Assembly: GCF_905220995.1 (NCBI RefSeq)
Contig: NZ_CAJNBJ010000002.1
Span: forward strand, 310,001 to 374,000
Reading direction: 5' to 3'
DNA from: Nitrospira defluvii
GTDB lineage: Bacteria > Nitrospirota > Nitrospiria > Nitrospirales > Nitrospiraceae
Length of the DNA stretch: 64,000 nt
Part shown: positions 45,083 through 54,298 of the stretch, one piece after another
Layout of the letters: each line of letters begins with the position of its first letter
Numbering within the stretch: the first letter of the stretch is position 1
The notes under the pieces: generated by a model
What the model saw: the letters and a program-made list of their open reading frames with translations, nothing else
The model's database searches: none
Told to the model about the DNA's origin: nothing
Translations under genes and position numbers: made by a program

Positions 45083-45904
45083 GTGGACCAGGCCTGTCTC
45101 GATCGATCGTTCATGCGGCTCGAAGCCGAGACCCTGGCAGATCAGATCGCAAGGGGTGAGATTCGGGCCATCGCGCGCGTCATGTCACTCATTGAAAACC
45201 GGGACCCGGTCGGAACGGCAGTCCTGGCGCAACTCACGCCTTCGCGTACGCAGGCTTCGGTGATCGGCATAACCGGATATCCTGGAACCGGGAAGAGCAC
45301 GTTGATTGATCAACTCATCACCGCCTACCGGCGACTCGGACAGAAGGTCGGTGTGTTGGCGGTCGATATCAGCAGTCCCATCACGGGTGGTGCGATATTG
45401 GGCGACCGCATCCGGATGCAGCAGCATGCAAATGATCCCATGGTCTTCATCCGGAGCATGGCGACACGCGGGCACCAGGGTGGGCTCGCAGGCACCACCG
45501 GTGAGGCGCTCCGGGTGCTGAAGGCGGCAGCCTATGATGTGATGCTGATCGAAACGGTCGGCGTCGGGCAGAACGAACTGGAAATCGTGCAGATCGCTCC
45601 TATCGTGGTCGCGGTGGTGGCACCGGGGCTCGGTGACGAGATCCAGGCCATGAAGGCGGGGTTACTGGAGGTCGCAGACATTGTCGTCATGAACAAGGCC
45701 GATCATGACGGCGCCGACCGCACCATGCGAGATCTACGCGAACAGTGCCGGACGGTGCTTCGGACCGTCGCCCATACAGGCGAAGGCATCTCGGAATTGA
45801 TCGCCGTCATCGCGGAATACCGACGAGTCCAGGACCTTAACGGGCCGAGATGGGGCAAGCCTGCGGAACGCCCCATGCACCCTGGAGCAACAAGCGGAAG
45901 CTAG
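45083..45904 (+). CDS. MeaB/ArgK-family G-protein chaperone
   Basis: A 273-residue P-loop GTPase of the SIMIBI class. Walker A 'GYPGTGKST' (65-73), 'VDISSPITGGAILGDRIRM', 'ETVGVGQNELE' and the base-specificity motif 'NKAD' are present. MeaB proteins load and protect cobalamin in the acyl-CoA mutases, and isobutyryl-CoA mutase has its own MeaI. Being in the same operon as the split mutase, it is the likely dedicated chaperone. The GTG start has AAGGTG five bases upstream and lies one base after the lyase stop. Confidence 0.92.
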   Translation: MDQACLDRSFMRLEAETLADQIARGEIRAIARVMSLIENRDPVGTAVLAQLTPSRTQASVIGITGYPGTGKSTLIDQLITAYRRLGQKVGVLAVDISSPITGGAILGDRIRMQQHANDPMVFIRSMATRGHQGGLAGTTGEALRVLKAAAYDVMLIETVGVGQNELEIVQIAPIVVAVVAPGLGDEIQAMKAGLLEVADIVVMNKADHDGADRTMRDLREQCRTVLRTVAHTGEGISELIAVIAEYRRVQDLNGPRWGKPAERPMHPGATSGS

Positions 45905-45916
45905 GAGATCGCGAGC

Positions 45917-47311
45917 ATGTTGGCCGATCACCTTGCACAGTACACGCGTTCACTCTGTGACGACGACCTTCCGGACCTCGTGGTGCATGAGGTCAAACGA
46001 CGATTGTTGGACAGCCTGGGCTGCGCATTCGGCGCCTGGAACGGCCCCCCCTGCTCCATTGCGCGCAAGCTGGCCCAGTCGGTAAAAGTGTTGAACGGTG
46101 CAACGGTGTGGGGCACAGGGCACAGAACCCTGCCGGATCTCGCGGCCTTTGCCAATGGCGCCATGGTTCGCTATCTGGATTTCAACGACACCTACCTGGC
46201 GAAGGAGCCGGCCCACCCTTCCGACAATATCGCAGCGGTCGTCGCGGCGGGAGAAGCGGTCCATGCCTCTGGCGCCCGTGTCATCCAAGCCATCGCGCTG
46301 GCCTATGAGATCCAGTGCCGGCTCTGCGATGCCGCGGCGTTGCGGCCTCGAGGGTGGGACCATGTCACGTACGGACCGATCTCCTCTGCGCTCGGCGCAG
46401 CCAAGGTGATGAAACTGTCGGAAGCGCAGACGCGTCAGGCGATCAACTTGGCCGCGGTGGCGAACGTCACCCTGCGGCAAACCCGAGTCGGCGACCTCTC
46501 CATGTGGAAAGCGTGCGCGTTCTCGAACGCCGCGCGTAACGGTCTGTTTGCGGCCCAGCTGGCCAGGCTGGGCATGACGGGACCAGCGCCGATTTTTGAG
46601 GGCGACAAGGGATTCATGAAGCTGGTGTCCGGGCCCTTCGAACTGCCGAAGCTTGGTGGTCAGCCGGCCACGACCGGCGCGTCGGTTCCCTTCAAGATTC
46701 TCGACACCTACATCAAGCATGTTCCGGTCGAGTACCATGCCCAGACGGCCGTTGAGGCCGCCTTGACGCTGCGTGCGGAGCTGATCACGGAAGGGGGGCC
46801 TGACGCGATCCACAACCTGGCCGATGTGGAGATCGGCAGTTATGAGGTGGCGCGAGAAATTATCGGGCGCGATCCGGAGAAGTGGCGCCCCGCAACGAGA
46901 GAAACCGCCGACCATAGTTTTCCCTACTGCGTCGCCGCGGCCCTGTTGGACGGCCGCCTGACACTCCAATCCTTCAGCGCTAAACGGCTGTCTGATCCGA
47001 CGCTGCGCACACTCATGAGTCACATCCGCGTGGTTCGATTACCGGAATTCGACGGGGCCTACCCCGACCGGATGCCGACCCGTCTCACGGTCACCACCAC
47101 CAAGGGCACCACTCACCGCACGCAAGTCGACCTGCCCTTGGGTCACCCGACTCGTCCCCTGTCGGATCAGCAAGTGGAGGATAAGTTCCGACGCCTGGCA
47201 TCGAGGCGCATCAGCGCGACACGACTCGCCCGTCTCATCGAGACCGTTTGGAACTTGGAGCAGGTGGAGGACATCGCCACCGTGATGCCGCTCCTCAAGG
47301 TCACAACATGA
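45917..47311 (+). CDS. prpD: MmgE/PrpD-family 2-methylcitrate dehydratase
   Basis: A 464-residue MmgE/PrpD protein. Family segments: 'LDSLGCAFGAW', 'YLDFNDTYLAKEPAHPSDN', 'RPRGWDHVTYGPISSALGAAKVM' and 'VPVEYHAQTAVEAAL'. It dehydrates 2-methylcitrate to 2-methyl-cis-aconitate without an Fe-S cluster. Methylisocitrate lyase and a citrate-synthase homologue follow directly, so the set forms the methylcitrate cycle for propionyl-CoA. Coupled to the lyase by ATGA overlap. Confidence 0.9.
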   Translation: MLADHLAQYTRSLCDDDLPDLVVHEVKRRLLDSLGCAFGAWNGPPCSIARKLAQSVKVLNGATVWGTGHRTLPDLAAFANGAMVRYLDFNDTYLAKEPAHPSDNIAAVVAAGEAVHASGARVIQAIALAYEIQCRLCDAAALRPRGWDHVTYGPISSALGAAKVMKLSEAQTRQAINLAAVANVTLRQTRVGDLSMWKACAFSNAARNGLFAAQLARLGMTGPAPIFEGDKGFMKLVSGPFELPKLGGQPATTGASVPFKILDTYIKHVPVEYHAQTAVEAALTLRAELITEGGPDAIHNLADVEIGSYEVAREIIGRDPEKWRPATRETADHSFPYCVAAALLDGRLTLQSFSAKRLSDPTLRTLMSHIRVVRLPEFDGAYPDRMPTRLTVTTTKGTTHRTQVDLPLGHPTRPLSDQQVEDKFRRLASRRISATRLARLIETVWNLEQVEDIATVMPLLKVTT

Positions 47312-48228
47312 CGACCGAGCGATCGACCATCAGCAAAGGACAGCGCCTGCGGGAATTATTGGCAACCAGAACCATCGCCATGCCCGGCGCCTTCAACGCG
47401 CTGACGGCCTTGCAGATTGAGCGGGCCGGGTTCGATGCTCTCTATGTGTCGGGAGCGACCATTTCTGCCGCGCGTGGCCTGCCGGACATCGGGCTGATCT
47501 CGCTGGCGGAGATGGCGGCCGATGCCGCCGTGATCGCGAACGCCGTGGCGATCCCGGCGCTGGTCGATGCAGACACGGGGTACGGACCGCCGTCGATGGT
47601 CAGGGAGGCCGTCCGGGAGTTTGAACGGGCCGGATTGGCCGGCATGCAACTCGAAGATCAGGAAACGGCCAAGAAGTGCGGCCATCTTCCGGGAAAACGA
47701 GTGGTCCCCATCGAAGACATGGTTGCCAAGCTCACCGCTGCCGTCCAGGCACGAAGCCATCCCGATTTTCTCATTGTGGCACGTACAGACGCGCGCGCCG
47801 TCGAAGGCATGGAGGCAGCCATTCGCCGCGCCAAGGCCTATGCCGACGCGGGGGCGGATATCCTCTTTCCAGAGGCCCTGTTGTCCGCGGAGGAGTTCGG
47901 AGCCTTCGCCCGCGAGATGACACAATCCGGCGTGCACGTGCCGCTCATGGCCAACATGACAGAGTTCGGTAAGACGCCCTATTTGCGTGTGAGCGAATTT
48001 GAAGCCCTGGGCTACCGCGCGGTGCTGTTTCCCGTCAGTGCGTTGCGTGTCGCCGCGCGCGCGGTCGAGACACTTCTGGCCGAACTCACGTGCGTCGGAA
48101 CTCAGCGAGAGTGGCTTGATCGCATGATGCCCAGACAGGAACTCTACGACCTGCTTCGCTATGACGATCACGACGCATCTACAGGGAGGCCCCATGAACG
48201 AGGTCATACACGAACAAGCGGCAGCTAA
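47308..48228 (+). CDS. prpB: 2-methylisocitrate lyase
   Basis: A 306-residue ICL/PEPM-superfamily lyase. The catalytic Cys is in 'ETAKKCGHLPGKRVV' (KKCGH motif), metal ligands in 'DADTGYG' and 'QLEDQ', and 'VARTDARAVEG' follows. The 'CGHLPGK' form is that of PrpB rather than isocitrate lyase. It cleaves 2-methylisocitrate to succinate and pyruvate. The start overlaps the PrpD stop, and the last 35 bases overlap the downstream citrate-synthase gene. Confidence 0.93.
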   Translation: MTTERSTISKGQRLRELLATRTIAMPGAFNALTALQIERAGFDALYVSGATISAARGLPDIGLISLAEMAADAAVIANAVAIPALVDADTGYGPPSMVREAVREFERAGLAGMQLEDQETAKKCGHLPGKRVVPIEDMVAKLTAAVQARSHPDFLIVARTDARAVEGMEAAIRRAKAYADAGADILFPEALLSAEEFGAFAREMTQSGVHVPLMANMTEFGKTPYLRVSEFEALGYRAVLFPVSALRVAARAVETLLAELTCVGTQREWLDRMMPRQELYDLLRYDDHDASTGRPHERGHTRTSGS

Positions 48229-49372
48229 GGTCGCACATCACACCGGCTACAGCCCAGGACTCGAAGGCGTGATCGCCGGCGAATCAGAAATCTGCCAGGT
48301 AGATGAGGGAGACTCCGGCCTCCGGTATCGAGGGTATGCCATCGGCGATCTTGCGGACTGGAGCAGTTTCGAAGAAGTTGCCCACCTGCTGCTGGTCGGG
48401 CGATTACCGACAGGCACAGAGTTACACACATTCTCCGATCTGATCATGCGCAATCGGCAGTTGCCGGATCCGGTGGAGCGGTTCCTCGAAACCCTGCGTC
48501 CAGGGCTGCACCAGATGGACGTGTTGCGGACCGGAATGTCACTGCTGGGGATGACGGATCCCGACGCGCAGGACGCATCACCGGAAAGTACCCTTCGCAA
48601 ATCGATACGGTTGTTAGGCCAAGTTCCCTGTCTCGTCGCCGAATGTCATCGGAGACTGGCAGGCGGGCAACCTGTGACGCGTGACCACTCCGGCGGATTT
48701 GCAGAGCATCTGCTGCGCCTCATCGTCGGAGAGCTACGGGGCGAGCTCGGCAGCGCCATGACGCAAGCCTTGAACGTGTCGCTGATCCTCTATGCGGAGC
48801 ACGAGTTCAATGCCTCCACCTTTTCAGCCCGGGTCACGGCATCTACCCTGACGGATCTGCACGGCGCCCTGACGGCTGCGGTGGCCACCCTGAAAGGTCC
48901 GCTCCACGGAGGCGCCAATGAGGCCGTGGCCTCGATGCTGATCGAGATCGGCACGCCGGAACGGGCGGAGTCTTGGGTGCGCAACGCTCTCGCCAGTAAA
49001 CATCGCGTGATGGGATTCGGCCATCGTGTGCTCAAACAGGGCGACGCCCGGTCAACGATCATCCAGCGCCATGCGGAACGTTTAAGCCGACTGTGCCACG
49101 ATGGTCGGTGGTATGACATCGCTTCGACCATCGACCGCATCATGCTGGTCGAAAAGGGGCTCCGTCCGAATCTCGATTTTTACACGGCCGTCGCCTACTT
49201 GCTGATGAGTATTCCGGCTGAACTGTCTACCCCGCTGTTTGTCTGTTCCCGAATCACCGGATGGTGCGCCCATGTCATGGAGCAGCAGCAACACAATCGT
49301 CTCATCCGACCGCGGGCTCGGTATACCGGCCCGTCGCCGAGGACCTATGAGCCTCTTCACCGGCGCATCTGA
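48194..49372 (+). CDS. prpC: 2-methylcitrate/citrate synthase family protein
   Basis: A 392-residue citrate synthase-fold enzyme. The catalytic triad is visible: His in 'GPLHGGANEAV', His in 'FGHRVLK' and Asp in 'LRPNLDFYTA'. Its size matches the short bacterial form. The position after PrpD and PrpB suggests propionyl-CoA plus oxaloacetate as substrates, though such enzymes often also use acetyl-CoA. GGGAGG precedes the ATG. It overlaps the next gene by 26 bases, indicating continued translational coupling. Confidence 0.88.
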   Translation: MNEVIHEQAAAKVAHHTGYSPGLEGVIAGESEICQVDEGDSGLRYRGYAIGDLADWSSFEEVAHLLLVGRLPTGTELHTFSDLIMRNRQLPDPVERFLETLRPGLHQMDVLRTGMSLLGMTDPDAQDASPESTLRKSIRLLGQVPCLVAECHRRLAGGQPVTRDHSGGFAEHLLRLIVGELRGELGSAMTQALNVSLILYAEHEFNASTFSARVTASTLTDLHGALTAAVATLKGPLHGGANEAVASMLIEIGTPERAESWVRNALASKHRVMGFGHRVLKQGDARSTIIQRHAERLSRLCHDGRWYDIASTIDRIMLVEKGLRPNLDFYTAVAYLLMSIPAELSTPLFVCSRITGWCAHVMEQQQHNRLIRPRARYTGPSPRTYEPLHRRI

Positions 49373-51068
49373 CCGCATCGAGCAGGCTCGCGCCGCAGCG
49401 GGATCCGCTGCTCAGCTTCCCTGGGTATCGTTCGCCGAGTTCTTTTGCTCGCGCGTCTACGACCCGCAGCTCGCCACCAGAAATTTCCTGACGTACTGCG
49501 ACGAGGAGCGCCGATTGCGCCGAACCTACACCTATGCGGAGCTGGGCGCTACCGTGGAACGCCTGGCGGAGGTGCTTCACACGACGATCGGCCTCACGCG
49601 CGGCGACCGGATCGCCACGCTGCTCTTCAACGATGATGTGACGGTCCTCACCTACTTGGCGGCCTGGGTGTTGGGGATCGCGGTGGTCCCGATCAACATC
49701 GAGGAATCGACCGAGAGGAAGCGGTACATCCTCGAGCACGCCGACGTCTCGGCCGCCTTCTGCTGGGAAGATGCCTACGCCGAGATCAAGGACCTTCAAG
49801 CGCACCTTCCGTCCCTGCGCGAAGTCGTGTGCGTAGGCGACGGCGGCCTCCACGACGTGACAGGACAGCCGGTAGGCGGCAGGAAGCACAGCCCGCTTGC
49901 TTCACCTCGTCTCTGCCCCTCGACGTCGCAACTCGATGACCCGGCACTCATCGTATACACCTCCGGCACCACCGGCCAGCCGAAAGGTGTGGTCCTCACG
50001 GGGACGAATCTGCTGATCGATGCGGATGCCATCACGGCATGGCACGGCTTCGGTCTCAACGACCGTCTGATGTGCGTGTTGCCCATACACCATGTCAACG
50101 GGATCGTGGTCACGCTGGTCACGCCGCTGTATTGCAAGGGCAGCGTGGTGCTCAATCGCAAGTTCAAGACCGGCAGCTTTTGGCGGCGGATGCACGAAGA
50201 AGCCGTCACCTCCGTGAGCGTCGTCCCCACGTTGCTGGAGTTCCTCCTCGACGCCGATGAAGACCTCGCCTCCTACCGACTCGACCGCTTCCGCGGAACC
50301 ATCTGTGGAGCCGGCCCCTTGCTGAAAGAGACGGCCCTGCGGTTCGAAGATCGATTCGGTTTCCCGATTTACCATGGGTACGGTTTGTCGGAGACGACCT
50401 GTTATTCATCGTTCCTGCCCACCGACCTCACCCCAGACCAGCACCGCCACTGGCTCGCTGACTATGCATTCCCCTCGGTGGGGTTGGCGCTACGGCACAA
50501 CGTCATGACGATTCTGAACGACCGGGGACAGCCGCTTCCCGAAGGTGGTCGCGGAGAAATCTGCATCCGTGGACGCACCCTGTGCGCAGGTTATTATCGG
50601 CGCGACGACGCCAACGAGGCGGCATTCCAATGGGGCTGGTTCCGCTCTGGCGATGAAGGTTTCTATCGAACAGATGAACGGGGCAGGCCGTTCTTTTTCA
50701 TTGCCGGACGATTGAAGGAACTCATTATTCGTGGTGGAGTCAATATCTCACCGTTGGAAATCGACGATGTCCTGAAGGGGCACCACGGCGTCAAGTTCGC
50801 CATGGCCATACCCTTTGAAAATCGCTACTACGGCGACGAAATCGCGGCCTACATTGTTCCGCACAATCCCACGGCGCCGCCCACCGAGGCAGATCTGCTG
50901 GCCCATTGCCGTAGCCGATTACCCTTCTCCAAACAGCCCAAGATCGTCATCCTCGGTGAGGAAGTACCGTATACCGCCACCGGAAAACCCAAACGACTGG
51001 AGCTACAAGCCAGGCTGGCGTCCACTTTGGCGCAGTACCGAGACAGACAATTCAGAGAGCAGGCATGA
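49347..51068 (+). CDS. AMP-forming acyl-CoA synthetase
   Basis: A 573-residue adenylate-forming enzyme. P-loop 'VYTSGTTGQPKGVVLT', A5 'GYGLSETTCYSS', A8 'GRLKELIIRGGVNISPLEID' and the catalytic Lys in 'YTATGKPKRLEL' are present. It is distinct from the FadD-like ligase of the minus arm. In this context it could activate propionate, acetoacetate or a branched acid. Acetoacetate is formed by both the HMG-CoA and homogentisate branches and no CoA-transferase is seen, so acetoacetate is worth testing. GAGG precedes ATG 49347. Confidence 0.87.
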   Translation: MSLFTGASDRIEQARAAAGSAAQLPWVSFAEFFCSRVYDPQLATRNFLTYCDEERRLRRTYTYAELGATVERLAEVLHTTIGLTRGDRIATLLFNDDVTVLTYLAAWVLGIAVVPINIEESTERKRYILEHADVSAAFCWEDAYAEIKDLQAHLPSLREVVCVGDGGLHDVTGQPVGGRKHSPLASPRLCPSTSQLDDPALIVYTSGTTGQPKGVVLTGTNLLIDADAITAWHGFGLNDRLMCVLPIHHVNGIVVTLVTPLYCKGSVVLNRKFKTGSFWRRMHEEAVTSVSVVPTLLEFLLDADEDLASYRLDRFRGTICGAGPLLKETALRFEDRFGFPIYHGYGLSETTCYSSFLPTDLTPDQHRHWLADYAFPSVGLALRHNVMTILNDRGQPLPEGGRGEICIRGRTLCAGYYRRDDANEAAFQWGWFRSGDEGFYRTDERGRPFFFIAGRLKELIIRGGVNISPLEIDDVLKGHHGVKFAMAIPFENRYYGDEIAAYIVPHNPTAPPTEADLLAHCRSRLPFSKQPKIVILGEEVPYTATGKPKRLELQARLASTLAQYRDRQFREQA

Positions 51069-51089
51069 CCACCATGGGTGAGGCACCAC

Positions 51090-53000
51090 ATGAGCACCCT
51101 CTTCAAAGGATTCGAACGGATCGAGGAAGCCCGTGAACGGTTGACGGGCGCGAGTTTTCTGGCCGGACTCTATGACGGGAAGCCCGACTTCACGCTGCTG
51201 CTCACTCCGCCGCAACCGCCGGAGGAAAAGGCGGCCGGTGACGCCTTTTGCCAGCGGGTCGAAACATTTTTGCGACATGAGGTCGATCCGGGCGCCATCG
51301 AACGCCAGGCCAAAATTCCCGACACAGTGATTCAGGGGCTGTTCAAGCTCGGCGCGTTCGGGATGAAAATTCCCAAGGAGTACGGCGGCCAGGGATTCTC
51401 CTATACGAACTATGGCCGCGTCCTGACCTTGATCGCCGGTTGGAGCAACATTCTCGCGCTCACCGTGGCAGTGCCGCAATCCATCGGTATTGCCATGCCG
51501 ATTCTCCTCTTCGGCAACGAGGATCAGAAACGCAAGTATCTCCCGCTCGTGGCGAGGGAAGCGATCTCGGCTTTCGCCCTCACGGAACCGCTGACCGGTT
51601 CGGACGCCGCACACGTGCGAACGGAAGCAGTACTCGACCGGACCGGCAGCCACTTTCTGGTCAACGGCGAAAAACTCTGGTGTACCAACGGGCCGATCGC
51701 CCGCTACCTCACGCTCATCGCCCGCGTGCCAGCCAAGCGGGTCTTGCGGGACGGACGAATCGAATGGGTGGCCGTCCACGAAGGACAGGGGGCGGACGAT
51801 CGAGTCCACACGGCCTTTATCCTCGACATGTCCGCGCCGGGCCTGTGCGTGCGGCAGCGGTGCCAATTTGAAGGCTGTCGCGGCATCGAGAACGCCCACA
51901 TCACGTTGAAGCAGGTGCAGATCCCGGTCGAGAACGTGATCGGCGAGGTGGGCAAGGGGTTGAAGTATGCCCTCACCATTCTCAATGTGGGGCGCGGAGT
52001 CAGCATCCCGGCCATTTGCCTCGGCATGGCGAAACAGGCCTGGCAACCAACCCTGGATCGGGCCAATGCGCGAGTCACCTTCCAGAAGCCGCTGGCCGAA
52101 CGCCAAACGCAGCAGATTCGTCTCGGGGACATGGCCGGACATCTTTTTGCCATGGAGGCCCTGGCCATGCTGGTGTGGCGACTCGCCGATCAACACCGGC
52201 ACGATATCCGGATCGAAGCCGCCGTGGCCAAGGTCTTTTGCTCCGAGCATACGATTCGCTTCCTCCGCGATGCCCAGATTCTCTTCGGCGGCATGGGATA
52301 TGAAACCGCAGAGTCGAAGGGCCTGCGAGGAGAACCGGCCTTCGGTATCGAACAACTGGTGCGCGATGCCGAGATGTACCGGATCGGTGAAGGCGCAACG
52401 GATATTCTTCGGCCGTTCATCGTGCGCGAAGGCTTGAGTCATCACCTGGATCGCGCCAAGGCTCTTTATGCCGGCGACCTGTCCATTCTCGACCAGTCGC
52501 GACAGGCCCTGAAGTTGGCCGGCTTCTACATCCCCTGGTACCTGAGGCAATGGCTGAAACGGCCGTTGCCGGCCTGTCCCGAGTTCACGCACCCTCAGGT
52601 AGGGACGATGGCGCGTTATGTCGAGCGCACCAGTCGACGGTTGGCCCGCGACTGCTTCCGGGCGATGGTGCAATTCCAGGCCTCATTTCAGGATGAACAA
52701 CGGCTCCAGAACCTGTTCGAGTCGATCGGCGAAGATCTGCTGGCTATGTCGGCGACCGTACTGTACGCCGAAGAACAGACCAGATTGGAAGGACGGACGA
52801 CGGTCTGGGAATTGGCGGAGGCGTTCTGTGCCTGCGCCAAGCGACGGGTGATCCAACGCTTCGCAGAATGCCGCGATCAGGGGGACCACTTGACCGCGAC
52901 AACCGGCATGCAGGCGCTGAAGGGGTACTACCCTAGCTTGTCGTCAGGGATTGTGCACCGTCGATTGGAGGACTATCGCGCGAAGCCGCGAGCCGGGTGA
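51090..53000 (+). CDS. Long-form acyl-CoA dehydrogenase
   Basis: A 636-residue VLCAD-like flavoprotein, the second of this type. 'AFALTEPLTGSDAAHVRTEA' binds FAD, 'FEGCRGIENAHITLKQVQIPVENVIG' is a core strand, and the catalytic-base segment 'YRIGEGATDIL' contains Glu434. An extra C-terminal helical domain covers about 460-636. It is last in the plus arm. No classical short isovaleryl-CoA dehydrogenase lies in the window, so this enzyme or its paralogue may handle branched acyl-CoA. GAGG precedes ATG 51090. Confidence 0.87.
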   Translation: MSTLFKGFERIEEARERLTGASFLAGLYDGKPDFTLLLTPPQPPEEKAAGDAFCQRVETFLRHEVDPGAIERQAKIPDTVIQGLFKLGAFGMKIPKEYGGQGFSYTNYGRVLTLIAGWSNILALTVAVPQSIGIAMPILLFGNEDQKRKYLPLVAREAISAFALTEPLTGSDAAHVRTEAVLDRTGSHFLVNGEKLWCTNGPIARYLTLIARVPAKRVLRDGRIEWVAVHEGQGADDRVHTAFILDMSAPGLCVRQRCQFEGCRGIENAHITLKQVQIPVENVIGEVGKGLKYALTILNVGRGVSIPAICLGMAKQAWQPTLDRANARVTFQKPLAERQTQQIRLGDMAGHLFAMEALAMLVWRLADQHRHDIRIEAAVAKVFCSEHTIRFLRDAQILFGGMGYETAESKGLRGEPAFGIEQLVRDAEMYRIGEGATDILRPFIVREGLSHHLDRAKALYAGDLSILDQSRQALKLAGFYIPWYLRQWLKRPLPACPEFTHPQVGTMARYVERTSRRLARDCFRAMVQFQASFQDEQRLQNLFESIGEDLLAMSATVLYAEEQTRLEGRTTVWELAEAFCACAKRRVIQRFAECRDQGDHLTATTGMQALKGYYPSLSSGIVHRRLEDYRAKPRAG

Positions 53001-53015
53001 CGTTACGACCCGGCT
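52991..53015. terminator. Bidirectional hairpin between convergent genes
   Basis: AGCCGGG (52991-52997) and CCCGGCT (53009-53015) form a perfect seven-pair stem with an 11-base loop. Both stop codons of the convergent genes (52998-53000 and 53003-53005) lie in the loop. No T-run is seen. Confidence 0.5.
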
Positions 53016-53932
53016 GGCTTCATCCCGCCCACCAATTCGACTTTAAACGGATGCCCGGCTTCGAGAAGTGAGAGGGCACGTTGCGGAAAGGGAATGTCGA
53101 TGCCCTCGGCGTCGAAAACTTTCTTGAGCCGGCGTCGATACTCGCGCCCGATTTTCCACTGCTCCGCCGGTTTCGTCTTGATGCGCGCCCGTATAGTCAC
53201 GGCACTGTCGGCAAAGTTCTCTACGCCCACAATCTCGATCGGTTCGAGAATCAGGCTGCCCAACTCCCGATCTTGACGCAACTCGTCCCCGACCGCTCGC
53301 ATCACCGCCACCACCCGGTCGGTGTCTTCGCGATACGCCACCCCCATATCCAACACAAAGGCCGACCAATCTTTGGTCATATTCGACAGGGTGTTGATGC
53401 CGCCGTTCGGGAACACGTGGACCACACCGGAGAAGTCCCGCAAGGAAATCGTCCGGAACGTGATGGTTTCCACTTGGCCACCGGTTCCATTAATCACCGC
53501 CACATCCCCCAGCCGGATGTGATCTTCCAGGATGATGAAAAATCCGCTGATGAGATCCCGCACGAGGTTCTGGGCTCCAAACCCGACGGCCAGCCCGATG
53601 ATCCCCGCCCCGGCCAGGATGGGCGCCACGTCTAGGCCCACGACCTGCAACGATTCGATGATGACGACCGCCCAAATCGCCGTGAGCGCGATGGTCCTGA
53701 GGATTCCGGTCAAGGTAGCGGCCCGTTTCTGCGCCGTCCCCGCCTGCTGATCTACCGTGTCGCTCGCGGCCACCATCACCCGTTCCAGTTGCAGCAGCCC
53801 CAGGCGGGAAAACCGCAGCGCGATATAGCCGACCACAAAGACCAATCCCACACGTAAGAGGGCCAGGCCCACAGTGGTGGCCATGCTGATCAGCCAGGGC
53901 CAGGCAGTCTCGATCGAGAATCCGGTCATCAT
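53003..53932 (-). CDS. MscS-family mechanosensitive channel
   Basis: A 309-residue membrane protein. Two to three N-terminal membrane helices (about 10-35, 75-100 and the pore helix 'APILAGAGIIGLAVGFGAQNLVRDLISGFFIILED') precede the MscS beta domain ('IRLGDVAVINGTGGQVETITFRTISLRDFSGVVHVFPNG') and the C-terminal domain. It is an inner-membrane channel gated by tension, releasing osmolytes. Its first base pairs with the LapA-like stop (ATGA overlap) and AGGAG lies seven bases before the ATG. It closes the minus-strand envelope cluster. Confidence 0.93.
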   Translation of the reverse strand: MMTGFSIETAWPWLISMATTVGLALLRVGLVFVVGYIALRFSRLGLLQLERVMVAASDTVDQQAGTAQKRAATLTGILRTIALTAIWAVVIIESLQVVGLDVAPILAGAGIIGLAVGFGAQNLVRDLISGFFIILEDHIRLGDVAVINGTGGQVETITFRTISLRDFSGVVHVFPNGGINTLSNMTKDWSAFVLDMGVAYREDTDRVVAVMRAVGDELRQDRELGSLILEPIEIVGVENFADSAVTIRARIKTKPAEQWKIGREYRRRLKKVFDAEGIDIPFPQRALSLLEAGHPFKVELVGGMKPAGS

Positions 53933-54270
53933 GCATGTTCTCCTTTCACATGGTCGGTCGAACGGCTAGGCAACAACGAACCCGCCGGTTGCAATGCGTC
54001 CCGATCCTGGGTTTCGAATCGTCGGATACGCTCGGCCTGGGCATGGACGGTCTCGGCTAAACGATCGACCTCACGAGCCCGCCGCAATCGCGCCCCCAGC
54101 GAAACGATCGTCACGAGACAGGCTCCGAGCGCGGCCGATCCCAGGATGATCAGGACGAGGGTCGTTTCATAACTCCACAGCAGAAACCGCACACCGACGG
54201 TCTGCATGTTTTGGAGCGCGAATACCGCCAACACGAACAGCCCCGCCAACGCGATGCCCCTGCTCACCAT
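53929..54270 (-). CDS. LapA-domain (DUF1049) small membrane protein
   Basis: A 113-residue protein with two membrane helices (about 6-24 and 36-60; 'FALQNMQTVGVRFLLW' between them) and a charged, helical cytoplasmic tail. The 'NMQTVGVRFLLW..ETTLVLIILGSAALGACL' layout is that of the LapA/DUF1049 family, linked in enterobacteria to lipopolysaccharide assembly. GAGGAG precedes ATG 54270. It is coupled to the MscS gene and follows the NhaA gene by 28 bases. Confidence 0.85.
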   Translation of the reverse strand: MVSRGIALAGLFVLAVFALQNMQTVGVRFLLWSYETTLVLIILGSAALGACLVTIVSLGARLRRAREVDRLAETVHAQAERIRRFETQDRDALQPAGSLLPSRSTDHVKGEHA

Positions 54271-54298
54271 ACGACTCCTCTCGATCGTTCCACCTCGA

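Noticed and set aside
51003-52673. 556-codon minus-strand frame opposite the second acyl-CoA dehydrogenase
   Set aside because: Antisense to a clear enzyme gene; its translation has no domain pattern.
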